Shown piece after piece: positions 1 to 8,724 of a stretch of DNA of 15,376 nucleotides; position 1 is the first letter of the stretch, and each line of letters opens with the position of its first letter. The stretch is from the NCBI GenBank assembly GCA_900321915.1, contig ONXW01000171.1, forward strand, positions 1 to 15,376, given 5' to 3'. Source of the stretch: an uncultured Eubacteriales bacterium. Its GTDB lineage: Bacteria > Bacillota > Clostridia > Lachnospirales > Lachnospiraceae. A program made the position numbers and the translations under genes. The notes below the pieces were generated by a model that was not told the origin of the DNA, ran no database searches, and was given only the letters and a program-made list of their open reading frames with translations.

Positions 1-41
1 TAAGAGAACCGGAATGAGCGCAGGGAATAACGCGAAGACTG

Positions 42-70
42 TTGCATCGGGAACCATTTTGGTCTAGGAT
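42..70 (+). promoter_or_regulatory. weak candidate sigma-A promoter for the first gene
   Basis: TTGCAT at 42-47 and TAGGAT at 65-70 are separated by 17 bases, the ideal spacing. Both hexamers are only partial matches (3/6 and 4/6) to TTGACA/TATAAT, so this rests mainly on spacing and on its position about 50 bases before the start codon. A promoter further upstream, outside the window, is equally possible. Confidence 0.3.
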
Positions 71-118
71 GTTAACAGATTCTGATGATTGTGCCCAATC
101 CGAAAGGAGAGGAGATAC

Positions 119-1156
119 ATGGCAAGACAGTCATTCTCACGGAGCTTTCCGGGGCGCCCCCGGTGCAGGACTGCAGTATTCTGGCTGGCGGTGCTGATGT
201 TCTGCCTGCAGCTTTCCGTGCCTGCCCTGGCAAATGCGCCCGTTCCGCAGTATTTCTTTACAGTCACGGTGGAAAACCCGCCGGAGGGGAGCTGGGGCGT
301 GGATTTCCTCGCCCCGAAGGATCGGATACCCGCGGAAGAATATACAGACTGCAACGCGAAAGCCCTGGAGAATGCAAAAATTCCGCAGGACTGTGAGCTG
401 GTATCCCTGGATGCTGACGGCTATGTGAGCTACATGTGCCATGATGTCCGCGGAGAATTCACGGGGGAATTAAGCTCTCCCGGCAGCGGGACGGACCCGG
501 CGGCGGAGAGCGGAGAAGACGCTTCCGGCGCTGCGGTGCTGAGAGCTGTCGGATATGATTCGGGGTATCATTTCCTGACGGGACATGATGTCCCGGCCGT
601 GCGCCTGGCTGTCATTGACAGAGAGGGAAATGTCCTCGCCCTGTCGGATCCCTTTGAGGTTTACAGCAGCACCCCTTACCTGTATTACGGGGAGATTACC
701 TTTGACGCGGCCTCGCAAAAAGCGCAGACCATCCTGCCGGAGAAGGACGGGAAGCCCGTGGATCCGAACGACCCCCGCGAGGGAAGTATGGTATTTTTCA
801 TCGTCATGGCCATTTTCCTGATGACGGTGGTGGCGTTGATTACCATGCTCCTGGAGTTCCTGCTGGCCCTGGCCTTTCGCATGAGACCCGCCGGCTGGAC
901 CCTGCTGGTGAATCTCTGCTCCAACCTGAGCTTCAATTTCCTGCTCCTGGTATTCTGCCTGCTCCCGGAGAACCCGGTGCCGTACTGGGGTTTTGTGTTT
1001 GTCGGAGAGGTCGCGGTCATTGTCATCGAGTATCTTGTCTACCGGGGTATCTACGGGAAAGTCGCCTCGAACGGGCGGATCCTGGCCTATACCGTCACGG
1101 CCAACCTGGTGAGCGCCCTGTTTGTCATCTTCCTGGCGGCGGTGCTCGCGCCATAG
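119..1156 (+). CDS. exported membrane protein of unknown function, four C-terminal helices
   Basis: I do not recognise this 345-residue protein. The start at 119 is chosen because an AAAGGAGAGGAG ribosome binding site lies at 103-114; an in-frame start at 89 has no such site. Residues 1-40 form a signal peptide: a basic N-terminus, a hydrophobic core at about 19-35 and a likely cleavage after ALANA. Residues 41 to about 220 are an extracytoplasmic region, with low-complexity Gly/Ser/Asp/Glu-rich sequence at about 119-136. Four hydrophobic helices follow, at about 224-253, 261-282, 290-309 and 322-343, with short loops. No catalytic motif is visible. It is a monocistronic-looking gene closed by a terminator at 1182-1249, so its neighbours give no hint of its role. 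It could be a sensor, an envelope assembly factor or a permease-like accessory protein, but nothing seen decides between these. Confidence 0.85.
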   Translation: MARQSFSRSFPGRPRCRTAVFWLAVLMFCLQLSVPALANAPVPQYFFTVTVENPPEGSWGVDFLAPKDRIPAEEYTDCNAKALENAKIPQDCELVSLDADGYVSYMCHDVRGEFTGELSSPGSGTDPAAESGEDASGAAVLRAVGYDSGYHFLTGHDVPAVRLAVIDREGNVLALSDPFEVYSSTPYLYYGEITFDAASQKAQTILPEKDGKPVDPNDPREGSMVFFIVMAIFLMTVVALITMLLEFLLALAFRMRPAGWTLLVNLCSNLSFNFLLLVFCLLPENPVPYWGFVFVGEVAVIVIEYLVYRGIYGKVASNGRILAYTVTANLVSALFVIFLAAVLAP

Positions 1157-1181
1157 AAGAATTGTTTTACCTGGGAATCCG

Positions 1182-1249
1182 AAACTGCGGTTTTTTCCGC
1201 GGAAGCCTGCCCGAAAGAGGCTTTCGCGGGGAACACCGCGGTTTTTTTT
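1182..1249 (+). terminator. nested-hairpin intrinsic terminator
   Basis: An inner stem pairs 1197-1207 with 1219-1229 (11 bp, one G-U). An outer stem pairs AAACTGCGG at 1182-1190 with CCGCGGTTT at 1236-1244 (one G-U). Eight T residues follow at 1242-1249. It lies 25 bases after the stop codon of the first gene and separates it from uvrA. Confidence 0.8.
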
Positions 1250-1295
1250 ATCTCAGTGGGACTTGGACCGGAGCCGAATGTATCCTCCAAAAAAC

Positions 1296-1310
1296 AGAAC
1301 AAATGTTTGC
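1296..1310 (+). promoter_or_regulatory. candidate LexA (DinR-type) SOS box of uvrA
   Basis: AGAACAAATGTTTGC contains GAAC-N4-GTTT (1297-1308). This is one base from the GAAC-N4-GTTC core of the Gram-positive LexA box. It overlaps the candidate -35 element of uvrA at 1307-1312, where a bound repressor would block polymerase. SOS control of uvrA is common in Bacillota; binding here is inferred. Confidence 0.6.
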
Positions 1311-1335
1311 ATTCGCGCCTCCGTTGCGGTATGAT
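1307..1335 (+). promoter_or_regulatory. candidate sigma-A promoter of uvrA
   Basis: TTGCAT at 1307-1312 and TATGAT at 1330-1335 are separated by exactly 17 bases, giving transcription from about 1342 and a leader of about 70 bases. The -10 matches at 5/6 and the -35 is weak (3/6). Overlap with the LexA-like box supports it. The stretch 1250-1410 otherwise holds only the uvrA leader and its ribosome binding site. Confidence 0.5.
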
Positions 1336-1410
1336 GATATATACCCATCAGGGATGGCAGATGTGATACAATAGAGTACAGGACAAGAGAGAACAACGGA
1401 GACAAGTTTT

Positions 1411-4260
1411 ATGCCGAAGAAATATATTAAGATTCGCGGAGCGAAGGAACATAACCTGAAAGATATCAGCCTGGATATCCCGAGAGACGAGCTGGTAGTC
1501 CTCACGGGGATTTCGGGTTCCGGAAAGTCTTCCCTGGCGTTTGATACCATCTACGCGGAGGGACAGAGACGGTATATGGAATCCCTGTCATCCTACGCGA
1601 GACAGTTCCTGGGACAGATGGAAAAGCCGGATGTGGAGAGCATTGAGGGACTCCCGCCGGCCATTTCCATTGACCAGAAATCAACCAACCGGAATCCCAG
1701 GTCTACCGTGGGAACGGTGACGGAGATCTACGATTACCTGCGCCTGCTGTACGCGAGGATCGGGATTCCCCACTGCCCGAAGTGCGGAAGGGAGATCCGC
1801 CGCCAGACCGTGGACGAAATGTCGGACCAGATCATGGCCATGCCGGAGCGGACAAAGATCCAGCTTCTGGCCCCCATTGTGCGCGGGCGGAAGGGCATGC
1901 ATGAGAAGGTGCTGGACCAGGCCAAGAAGAGCGGTTACGTCCGCGTGAGGGTGGACGGCAGCCTCTATGACCTGACCGAGGAGATAAAGCTCGATAAGAA
2001 TCTTAAGCACAATATTGAGATTGTTGTGGACCGCCTGGTGGTGAAGCCCGGGATAGAGAAGCGCCTTGCGGATTCCATCGAGACGGTGATGAAGCTGTCG
2101 GGCGGCCTGATGATCGTGGATGCCGGCGACCGGGAACCTGTCACCATGAGCCAGAATTTCTCCTGTCCGGACTGCGGCATCAGCATCGAGGAGATTGAGC
2201 CCCGGAGTTTTTCCTTCAACAATCCCTTCGGCGCCTGCCCGGATTGCTTCGGGCTTGGATATAAGATGGAGTTTGACGAGGACCTGCTGATCCCGGATAA
2301 AACCCTGTCCATCCGGCAGAACGCCATCGCGGCGCCCGGATTCCAGTCCGCCGGGGACCCGAAGAGTTTTGCCGGCGCTATCCTTGCCGCCCTGGCGAAG
2401 GAGTACTCCTTCAGCCTGGAGACGCCCTTCGGCGAGTACCCGCAGGAGATTCACGACATTCTGATCAACGGGACCGGCGGAAAGATTGTGAAGGTACATT
2501 ACCGTGGACAGCGGGGCGAGGGTGTCTACGACATCGCCTTTGAAGGCCTGATCGCCGCCATGAACCGGCGGTACCGGGAGACCGCTTCCGAGATCGGGAA
2601 GGCGGAATACGAGAGCTATATGCGCATTACGCCCTGCCCGGCCTGCGGGGGAAAGCGTCTGAAGAAGGGGTCGCTGGCGGTCACCGTCGGGGGAAAGAAT
2701 ATCTACGACGCCACCAACATGGGCGTCGTGAAGTTCCGCGAATTCATTGACGGGCTGAAGCTTTCGCCCATGCAGGAGTCCATCGGGGCGCCGATCCTGA
2801 AAGAGGTGCGTTCCAGGGTGAGCTTCCTCATCAACGTCGGTCTGGATTACCTGTCCCTGTCCAGGGCTACCGGGACGTTGTCCGGCGGCGAGGCCCAGCG
2901 CATCCGCCTCGCGACCCAGATCGGGTCCGGGCTGGTGGGCGTCGCCTATATTCTGGACGAGCCCAGCATCGGCCTGCACCAGAGGGACAACGACAAGCTT
3001 CTCGCGACGCTGAAGAGCCTCCGGGACCTGGGCAACTCCGTCCTGGTGGTGGAACACGATGAGGACACCATGCTGGCGGCCGACTGCATCGTGGATATCG
3101 GCCCGGGAGCCGGAGAGCACGGCGGGGAGATCATCGCCGTCGGCACGGCGGAGCAGATCATGAAGTGCCCCGAATCCGTGACGGGAGACTACCTGAGCGG
3201 CAGGAAAAGGATTCCGGTGCCTTCCGAACGCAGGAAACCCGCCGGATGGATCACTGTGCGCGGGGCGAGGGAGCACAACCTGAAGAATATTGACGTCAGC
3301 TTCCCGCTGGGCGTTATGACCTGCGTGACCGGCGTTTCCGGTTCCGGGAAGAGTTCCCTGGTCAATGAAATCATCTACAAATCCCTGGCCAGGCAGCTGA
3401 ACCGGGCGCGAACTATCCCGGGGGACCACGACAGAATCGAGGGCGTGGAACAGCTGGACAAGGTCATTGCCATTGACCAGTCCCCCATCGGGCGCACCCC
3501 CAGGTCCAACCCCGCGACCTACACGGGGGCCTTTGACCTGATCCGCGACCTCTTTGCCGCCTCCAGCGACGCAAAGATGCGGGGATATGACAAAGGAAGA
3601 TTCAGCTTCAACAAGAAGGGCGGCCGCTGTGAAGCCTGCGCGGGCGACGGCATCGTGAAGATCGAGATGCATTTCCTGCCGGACATCTATGTGCCCTGCG
3701 AGGTCTGCGGCGGAAAGCGCTACAACCGGGAAACCCTTGAGGTCCGCTATAAGGGGAAAAATATCAGCGATGTGCTGAACATGACGGTGGAGGAGTCGCT
3801 GGAGTATTTTAAGAATGTCCAGAAGATCTATACAAAGGTGAAAACCCTGTATGACGTAGGCCTGGGCTACATCCGCCTCGGCCAGCCGTCCACGGAGCTC
3901 TCCGGCGGCGAGGCGCAGCGCATCAAGCTGGCCACGGAGCTTTCCAGGAGGGGTACGGGCAAGACTGTCTATATCCTGGACGAGCCGACGACCGGCCTGC
4001 ATTTCGCGGACGTCCACAAGCTGGTGGAGATCCTGCGGAAGCTTTCCGACAGCGGCAATACAGTCATCGTGATTGAACACAACCTGGATGTCATCAAGAC
4101 GGCAGACTATATTATTGATATCGGCCCGGAGGGAGGGGACCGCGGCGGCACCATCATCGCCGAGGGAACCCCGGAGGAGATCGCCGGATGCCGGGAATCT
4201 TACACGGGAGAGTATGTGAGGAAGTTCCTGGAGCGGTATAAGAACCCGCGGGAAGAGTAG
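1411..4260 (+). CDS. uvrA: UvrABC system protein A, excinuclease damage-recognition ATPase
   Basis: UvrA is the DNA-damage sensor of nucleotide excision repair. As a dimer it loads UvrB at lesions in an ATP-dependent way. The 949 residues match the usual 940-960. Both ABC ATPase halves are intact: Walker A at 33-41 (K39) and 641-649 (K647), signature SGGEAQR starting at 491 and 831, and Walker B ILDEP followed by GLH in both halves. Cysteine pairs form the expected zinc modules: C122/C125 near the UvrB-binding region, C252/C255 with C276/C279, and C740/C743 with C763/C766. A GGAGA ribosome binding site lies at 1398-1402, eight bases before the ATG. The next gene starts 26 bases after the stop with no terminator between, so some read-through into the symporter gene is likely. 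Nothing is broken or missing. Confidence 0.98.
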   Translation: MPKKYIKIRGAKEHNLKDISLDIPRDELVVLTGISGSGKSSLAFDTIYAEGQRRYMESLSSYARQFLGQMEKPDVESIEGLPPAISIDQKSTNRNPRSTVGTVTEIYDYLRLLYARIGIPHCPKCGREIRRQTVDEMSDQIMAMPERTKIQLLAPIVRGRKGMHEKVLDQAKKSGYVRVRVDGSLYDLTEEIKLDKNLKHNIEIVVDRLVVKPGIEKRLADSIETVMKLSGGLMIVDAGDREPVTMSQNFSCPDCGISIEEIEPRSFSFNNPFGACPDCFGLGYKMEFDEDLLIPDKTLSIRQNAIAAPGFQSAGDPKSFAGAILAALAKEYSFSLETPFGEYPQEIHDILINGTGGKIVKVHYRGQRGEGVYDIAFEGLIAAMNRRYRETASEIGKAEYESYMRITPCPACGGKRLKKGSLAVTVGGKNIYDATNMGVVKFREFIDGLKLSPMQESIGAPILKEVRSRVSFLINVGLDYLSLSRATGTLSGGEAQRIRLATQIGSGLVGVAYILDEPSIGLHQRDNDKLLATLKSLRDLGNSVLVVEHDEDTMLAADCIVDIGPGAGEHGGEIIAVGTAEQIMKCPESVTGDYLSGRKRIPVPSERRKPAGWITVRGAREHNLKNIDVSFPLGVMTCVTGVSGSGKSSLVNEIIYKSLARQLNRARTIPGDHDRIEGVEQLDKVIAIDQSPIGRTPRSNPATYTGAFDLIRDLFAASSDAKMRGYDKGRFSFNKKGGRCEACAGDGIVKIEMHFLPDIYVPCEVCGGKRYNRETLEVRYKGKNISDVLNMTVEESLEYFKNVQKIYTKVKTLYDVGLGYIRLGQPSTELSGGEAQRIKLATELSRRGTGKTVYILDEPTTGLHFADVHKLVEILRKLSDSGNTVIVIEHNLDVIKTADYIIDIGPEGGDRGGTIIAEGTPEEIAGCRESYTGEYVRKFLERYKNPREE

Positions 4261-4286
4261 AATAAAGAGACAGAGGGAGGAGAAGA

Positions 4287-5762
4287 ATGGATAAAACTGC
4301 CCTGTATATGGCTTTTTTTACCCTGTATTCGCTGATCATGCTGATTATCGGAAAGAGCAGTCTCCGCGGGGAGAACACACCGCAGGATTACTTTATCTGC
4401 GGGAAACAGCTGAGCCTTCCGTTCTGTGTCGCGACCTTTACCGGGACCTGGATCTCGGCGATCACCATCTTAAGCCTTACGGGAAGTATCTATGAGGACG
4501 GGCTGCCGGTGCTCGGCTATTCCGTGATTCCCTGGTTTTCGGGCGCCTTCCTCATGGGGCTGGCAGCCGGAAAGCTTTATGAGACAGGCGCCATCACGGT
4601 GCCGGGGATGCTGAGGGAACGGTACGGTTCAAAGACGCTGCAGCTGATATGCGGCCTCATCCTGATCTGTGTCTATATCTTTTACCTGGTGGCCCAGTAT
4701 AAAGGCTTCGGCATGATCGCGTCGGAACTGTTCGATATCCCCTTTCCGGCAGCAGTTCTCCTGGTATACCTGTTTATCCTCTACACAACCCTGGGAGGCT
4801 ACCGCTCCGTTGTCCGCACAGATATGGTGAACCTGAGCCTGCTTATCCTGAGCCTGTTCATGGTCTGTATGACCCTGGTGGGACGGGCGGGCGGTTTTAC
4901 CGAGCTGTACCGCCTTGCCTCACAGATCGAGGGGATGCCCCATGCGGGGGCCCTGTCGCCGACGGAGAAAGGACAGATGCTCCGCCTGTTCGGCGGCCGG
5001 TACACGCCGATGGCAAGCCTTTCCATGTTCTGGGGCTGGGGGCTGGGCCTGTCGGCAAACGCCCAGTATATTGTCCGGCTGATGAGCGCGAAGGATAAGG
5101 AAACGGCAGTGCGGACGGTGATAGTTTCCATCGGGATCCTGGCGCTCATCTATTTTTTCCTGATTCATATCGGTCTCTCCATGCGTGTCCTGGTTCCTTT
5201 CATTTCCGGAAAGGTGACTACGGACGACATCTTTATCCGCCTTCTGAACCATGAATTGTACGGACCCCTCAGCGCCCTGTTTTTCTTTTCCGTCATCGGC
5301 GCCTGTGTTTCCACCGCCAATTCCCAGCTGCTGCTGGTAGCCTCCTCCTTCTCCTATGATGTCCTGGGGGCATTGCGGGAGAAACCGCTGAGGGACCACA
5401 GGATCGTCAGTATCGCAAGGGTGACGGTTCTGGCCGCCGGCACCCTCTCCATGCTCCTGACCCTGAACCCGCCGCAGTTTACGCTCTCTTACGGCGGCGA
5501 TATCTGGGGGATTGTGGCGATCTTCATGTTCCCGCCCATTTACCTGCCGTTTGTGCGGAAGGGGATCAATATCAGGGGTGTATGGTGCTGCATTATCGCC
5601 GGAGCCCTGGCGGCCCTGGCGGCGTACCCGATGTACTACGCCGGGCTGCTGGAGCTGCATCCCGCCATGCCCGCGATTATCTGTTCTTCCCTCGCCCTGG
5701 TGGCGGGTTCCCTGCCGGGACAGGACAGACGGTACACAGCAGGAAGGGGGACGGGCAAATGA
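4287..5762 (+). CDS. sodium:solute symporter (SSS/SLC5 family), substrate unknown
   Basis: A 491-residue inner-membrane protein with about 12-13 hydrophobic helices, typical in length for the PutP/PanF-type Na+/solute symporter family. Supporting features are an early DYFICGK segment, GTWISA near residue 55, YTTLGGYRSVVRTD at about residues 166-179, and ACVSTANSQLLL from residue 339. In that last motif S342/T343 match the helix-8 Ser/Thr pair that contributes to the Na2 site in PutP. A strong AGGGAGGAG ribosome binding site is at 4274-4282. Its TGA stop overlaps the ATG of the histidine kinase gene (ATGA), so the two are translationally coupled. This context suggests a transporter that feeds a signal to the kinase, as the SLC5 domain of CbrA is thought to do. 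The substrate cannot be read from sequence; 5-oxoproline, glutamate or another carboxylate is a guess from the downstream operon. Confidence 0.92.
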   Translation: MDKTALYMAFFTLYSLIMLIIGKSSLRGENTPQDYFICGKQLSLPFCVATFTGTWISAITILSLTGSIYEDGLPVLGYSVIPWFSGAFLMGLAAGKLYETGAITVPGMLRERYGSKTLQLICGLILICVYIFYLVAQYKGFGMIASELFDIPFPAAVLLVYLFILYTTLGGYRSVVRTDMVNLSLLILSLFMVCMTLVGRAGGFTELYRLASQIEGMPHAGALSPTEKGQMLRLFGGRYTPMASLSMFWGWGLGLSANAQYIVRLMSAKDKETAVRTVIVSIGILALIYFFLIHIGLSMRVLVPFISGKVTTDDIFIRLLNHELYGPLSALFFFSVIGACVSTANSQLLLVASSFSYDVLGALREKPLRDHRIVSIARVTVLAAGTLSMLLTLNPPQFTLSYGGDIWGIVAIFMFPPIYLPFVRKGINIRGVWCCIIAGALAALAAYPMYYAGLLELHPAMPAIICSSLALVAGSLPGQDRRYTAGRGTGK

Positions 5763-7192
5763 GAGATTACAGCGGACTGAAAAAGTATTTCACGATTGAG
5801 AACAAAATACTGTTCCCGTTTGTCTTCATCTGTGTGACGGCTATTATCATCATTTTTACCGCCCTTCTGCGTTTCGGGCAGGATAATGCTTCCGGGCAGA
5901 TGCGCAGTATTTTCTATGAACAGCGCTACGTTATCCTGGGCGGAATCGGCCTGCTCCTGGTTATTGTTGAGACGGCCGTCCTGGTCGCCTATAATATTGC
6001 CGTCCCTGTCCGGAAGCTTTCCGATATCTGCTCCGGGATCAATGAGTCCCCTGACCTCGGGGAAGGAGATATCCGCGAGCTGGAGGAGTACACAGAGCGG
6101 GGCGATGAGATCGGACAGCTGGCGGATGCGTTTCAGAAGATGATGGAAAACCTGGGAGAACATACAAAGGAGCTGACCTGGGTAAAAACCCTGAATGAGA
6201 ATATCGTGGAAAACCTCCCTCTGGGGATTGTGGTGGCTGACCGGGAGGGAAAGGAAATATTCCGCAACGGGCCGGCCCTGTCCATGCTGGGACACGCGGA
6301 TGAGAAGGATGAGACCGGGAGAAGTCTCCGGGATATCCTGGACGGGATCCTGGCAAGGCAGGACGTATTTCCGGAGCCGGCGCGGCTCACGGATTCCTCC
6401 GGGCGTATCCGGGACCTGGAATTCGGCTCCTGGAAGCTGACGGGACATGATAAATCAGAAGATCTGGGGCTCCTCCTCACCATCGATGACGTGACATACA
6501 AGCGCAGGATGGAGGAGAAGGCCAGCATGGATGAGAAGCTGGCCTACACCGGGCAGCTGGCGGCGGAGATGGCCCATGAGGCAAAAAACCCGCTGGCGGG
6601 GATACGCACCGGGCTCCAGGTGACGGAGCGGAGGCTCACCGATGAGCGGGACAGGAGGCTTTGCGCGGAGATGATCCGCGAAGTGGACCGGGTCAACCGC
6701 CTGATAGAGAATATGGTCGACCTCGCCCGGAAGAGGGAGAGCGAGAAAACCGTTGTAAACGTGAATAATGTCTTTGACGAGATTCTTCTCCTGTACCTGA
6801 AGATCGCGGAAAACAAGGGAATCCTCCTGACATCGCGGACCTCCGGGCAGCTGTGGCTCCTGGTTGACGAGCAGGAACTGCGCCAGATCCTGATAAACCT
6901 GATCAACAACAGCATAAAAGCCGTTTCCGCGGGGGGCGTCATACGCCTGGAGGTGGACCGCAGGCCGGAGGGCGTGCTCGTGGCCGTGCGGGACAACGGC
7001 CCCGGAATGACGGAGGAAAAAACCCGGAAAGTGCTTGACGGTGAGGAGGGCGGCCTGGGACTCTCCATTGTCCGGCGGCTTGCGGAAAACAACGGGGGCA
7101 CATTTTTCCTGGAATCTGTTCCGGGGCAGGGAACGACGGCCGCAGTCATGTTCCGCCGGGGCGAGCAGGAAAGAGAGGACAGTATCGTATGA
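5759..7192 (+). CDS. membrane sensor histidine kinase (HAMP-PAS-HisKA-HATPase), NtrB-like
   Basis: The start at 5759 gives 477 residues. It overlaps the symporter stop and follows AGGAAGGGGG at 5741-5750; an in-frame start at 5582 would bury much of the symporter gene. Helices at about 18-38 and 57-81 flank an outside loop of only about 18 residues, too short for a normal ligand-binding domain. A HAMP linker follows (about 82-140), then a PAS-like domain (about 141-245), and a HisKA helix with H273 in AHEAKNP. The ATPase domain has the N-box with N380/N384, DNGPGM at 412-417 and GGLGLS at 431-436. The lid between the last two is only 13 residues and has no F-box. It probably phosphorylates the regulator encoded next; its input may come from the coupled symporter or the PAS domain. 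Confidence 0.95.
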   Translation: MRDYSGLKKYFTIENKILFPFVFICVTAIIIIFTALLRFGQDNASGQMRSIFYEQRYVILGGIGLLLVIVETAVLVAYNIAVPVRKLSDICSGINESPDLGEGDIRELEEYTERGDEIGQLADAFQKMMENLGEHTKELTWVKTLNENIVENLPLGIVVADREGKEIFRNGPALSMLGHADEKDETGRSLRDILDGILARQDVFPEPARLTDSSGRIRDLEFGSWKLTGHDKSEDLGLLLTIDDVTYKRRMEEKASMDEKLAYTGQLAAEMAHEAKNPLAGIRTGLQVTERRLTDERDRRLCAEMIREVDRVNRLIENMVDLARKRESEKTVVNVNNVFDEILLLYLKIAENKGILLTSRTSGQLWLLVDEQELRQILINLINNSIKAVSAGGVIRLEVDRRPEGVLVAVRDNGPGMTEEKTRKVLDGEEGGLGLSIVRRLAENNGGTFFLESVPGQGTTAAVMFRRGEQEREDSIV

Positions 7193-8583
7193 AATACAAG
7201 ATTCTGGTGATAGATGACGAATTCCTGATACGGATGTCAATGGAAAACGGGCTCACGGACCTGGGGTATTCGGTCCGCTGCGCGGAATCCGTGAAAGAAG
7301 GACTGGAACTCATGGGACAGTTCCACCCGGATGTCATCCTTCTGGACAACCGTCTGGGAAATGATACCGGGATTGCCCATGTGGAAGAATTCCGCGCCCT
7401 GGATGAGGATACCATGATCATCCTCATGACAGCCTACGGGTCTATCCAGAATGCGGTGGAGGCCATGAAACGCGGAGTGAGCCATTACATCCAGAAACCC
7501 TTTGACCTGGAAGAAATCGACCTGGTGATCCGCAGGGGCATGGAGGAGAGATCCCGGAAGCGCTCCCTGGAGCTGATGAAACTCAGGCCCAAGAAGCTGA
7601 TCGGGGAGAGCGAAGCGATGCGCCATATCCGGGAGGAGATCCGGGTGCTGGCGGAGAACGACAATGTGGATATCCTGATCTGCGGGGAGACCGGAACCGG
7701 CAAAGAGGTGGTGGTGAATACCATTCACGAAAACAGTTCCCGGGCCGGGGAGCCGCTGGTAAAGATCAACTGCGGGGCTATCCCGGAGAACCTGATCGAG
7801 TCAGAACTCTTCGGTTACGAAAAGGGAGCATTTACCGGCGCCGTAAAGACAAAAAAAGGGCTGATCGAGCTCGCGGACGGGGGAACGGTTTTCTTTGACG
7901 AGATCGGGGAGCTGCCGCTTGCGATGCAGGCAAAGCTCCTGACATTCCTGGAGGACCGCGTCATCCGCCGCGTCGGGGGATTGCGGGATATCGAGGTGAA
8001 TGTCAGGGTGGCAGCCGCGACCAACCGGACCCTGGAGACGGAAGTAAAAGAAGGCCGGTTCCGGGAGGATCTGTATTACCGGCTGAATGTCATGCAGATC
8101 CGGATTCCCCCGCTCCGGGAGCGGAAAGAGGACATCCCGCTGCTGGCGCAGTTTTACATGAACCATTTCAACAGAAAGTTCAATAAGACGCTGAAAGCCG
8201 TCAGCCCGGAATTTATGGAAAAACTGACCAGGTGTTACTGGAACGGGAATGTGAGGGAACTCCGCAATGTGATGGAGCGCACGGTGCTGTTCAGCCGCGG
8301 GGATATCCTTACGGGAACGGAAAGGGATACCTTTGAGCCGGAAACGGATATCACCGGGAACAGAGCGGCGGCGGGGGAAATGATCCCGATAAAGGACCTG
8401 AAAAAGGAGGCCATTGACCTGAAGGAAGAGATGGACCGTTTTGAGAAAGCCTATATTGAACAGGCTATGGAGATTTCCGGCGGCAATATGTCCAAAGCAG
8501 CCCAGCTTCTCGGATGCACCCGTTTTTCCCTGAAAAGAAGGCTGGAAGCGGCGTCGGGAGAGGACAGCGCGGAAGAGAAATAA
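7189..8583 (+). CDS. NtrC-family sigma-54-dependent response regulator
   Basis: A 464-residue activator with all three NtrC-type domains. The receiver domain (about 1-120) has D9/D10, the phosphoacceptor D53 in LLDNRL and K103 in QKPF. The AAA+ domain (about 140-370) has Walker A GETGTGKE at 166-173, the sigma-54-contacting GAFTGA loop at 213-218 and Walker B FFDEIGE at 235-241. A Fis-type helix-turn-helix ends the protein (about 420-457: SGGNMSKAAQLLGCTRFSLKRRL). The intact GAFTGA loop means it should activate RNA polymerase carrying sigma-54. Its ATG overlaps the kinase stop (ATGA), so kinase and regulator are coupled. The only sigma-54 promoter I found lies 144 bases after its stop, before pxpA, with paired palindromes between. 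That makes the 5-oxoprolinase operon its likely target. Confidence 0.97.
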   Translation: MKYKILVIDDEFLIRMSMENGLTDLGYSVRCAESVKEGLELMGQFHPDVILLDNRLGNDTGIAHVEEFRALDEDTMIILMTAYGSIQNAVEAMKRGVSHYIQKPFDLEEIDLVIRRGMEERSRKRSLELMKLRPKKLIGESEAMRHIREEIRVLAENDNVDILICGETGTGKEVVVNTIHENSSRAGEPLVKINCGAIPENLIESELFGYEKGAFTGAVKTKKGLIELADGGTVFFDEIGELPLAMQAKLLTFLEDRVIRRVGGLRDIEVNVRVAAATNRTLETEVKEGRFREDLYYRLNVMQIRIPPLRERKEDIPLLAQFYMNHFNRKFNKTLKAVSPEFMEKLTRCYWNGNVRELRNVMERTVLFSRGDILTGTERDTFEPETDITGNRAAAGEMIPIKDLKKEAIDLKEEMDRFEKAYIEQAMEISGGNMSKAAQLLGCTRFSLKRRLEAASGEDSAEEK

Positions 8584-8590
8584 GACAAGA

Positions 8591-8610
8591 CATGTGCGGA
8601 ACCGAACATG
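8591..8610 (+). promoter_or_regulatory. upstream palindrome (site 1), candidate activator binding site
   Basis: A 20-base palindrome, CATGTGCGG-AA-CCGAACATG, with 8 of 9 pairs matching (mismatch 8596/8605), centred at 8600.5. Its left part repeats exactly in site 2 (ATGTGCGGAACCG at 8592-8604 and 8614-8626), 22 bp away. Paired inverted repeats in phase on the helix, about 150 bp before a sigma-54 start site, are the usual binding arrangement for NtrC-type enhancer proteins. Binding by the adjacent regulator is inferred. Confidence 0.6.
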
Positions 8611-8612
8611 AG

Positions 8613-8632
8613 AATGTGCGGAACCGCACATT
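8613..8632 (+). promoter_or_regulatory. upstream palindrome (site 2), candidate activator binding site
   Basis: A 20-base perfect inverted repeat with nine-base arms around AA, centred at 8622.5. That is 22 bp (about two helical turns) from site 1 and about 129 bp before the predicted transcription start of the pxp operon. The same bases form the stem of an intrinsic terminator, so the conservation between sites 1 and 2 is the main argument for a protein-binding role. Confidence 0.55.
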
Positions 8633-8636
8633 TTTT
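8613..8636 (+). terminator. intrinsic terminator after the regulator gene
   Basis: The perfect palindrome 8613-8632 would fold in RNA as an eight-pair stem with a GAAC tetraloop and is followed by U residues (8631-8636). It begins 30 bases after the regulator stop and would end the transcript that includes the symporter, kinase and regulator. It coincides with candidate activator site 2. Confidence 0.6.
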
Positions 8637-8724
8637 GCTGTCCGGGCGGAAGTATATTTTCAGAAAAAAAGAGAATAACAGCTAAATACAGGCATTCGGG
8701 GCTTTTTTTTAGAGCATTTCACAG

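Noticed and set aside
1365..1380. GATACAAT near 1365-1372 as the uvrA -10 element
   Set aside because: No -35-like hexamer lies 16-18 bases upstream; the 1307-1335 promoter has ideal spacing and overlaps the LexA-like box.
1681..4080. Very long open frame on the - strand opposite uvrA (about 800 codons)
   Set aside because: It lies wholly inside a complete uvrA, shows no family motif and is the usual antisense artefact of GC-rich codon use.
4920..5660. Long - strand frame opposite the symporter gene, and similar ones opposite the kinase, regulator and guaA
   Set aside because: They are low-complexity, Gln/His/Arg-rich shadows with no ribosome binding sites, opposite well-supported genes.
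8692..8710. T8 run at 8703-8710 as a second terminator before pxpA
   Set aside because: No adequate stem precedes it; it is more likely a flexible or bent tract between the palindromes and the sigma-54 promoter.
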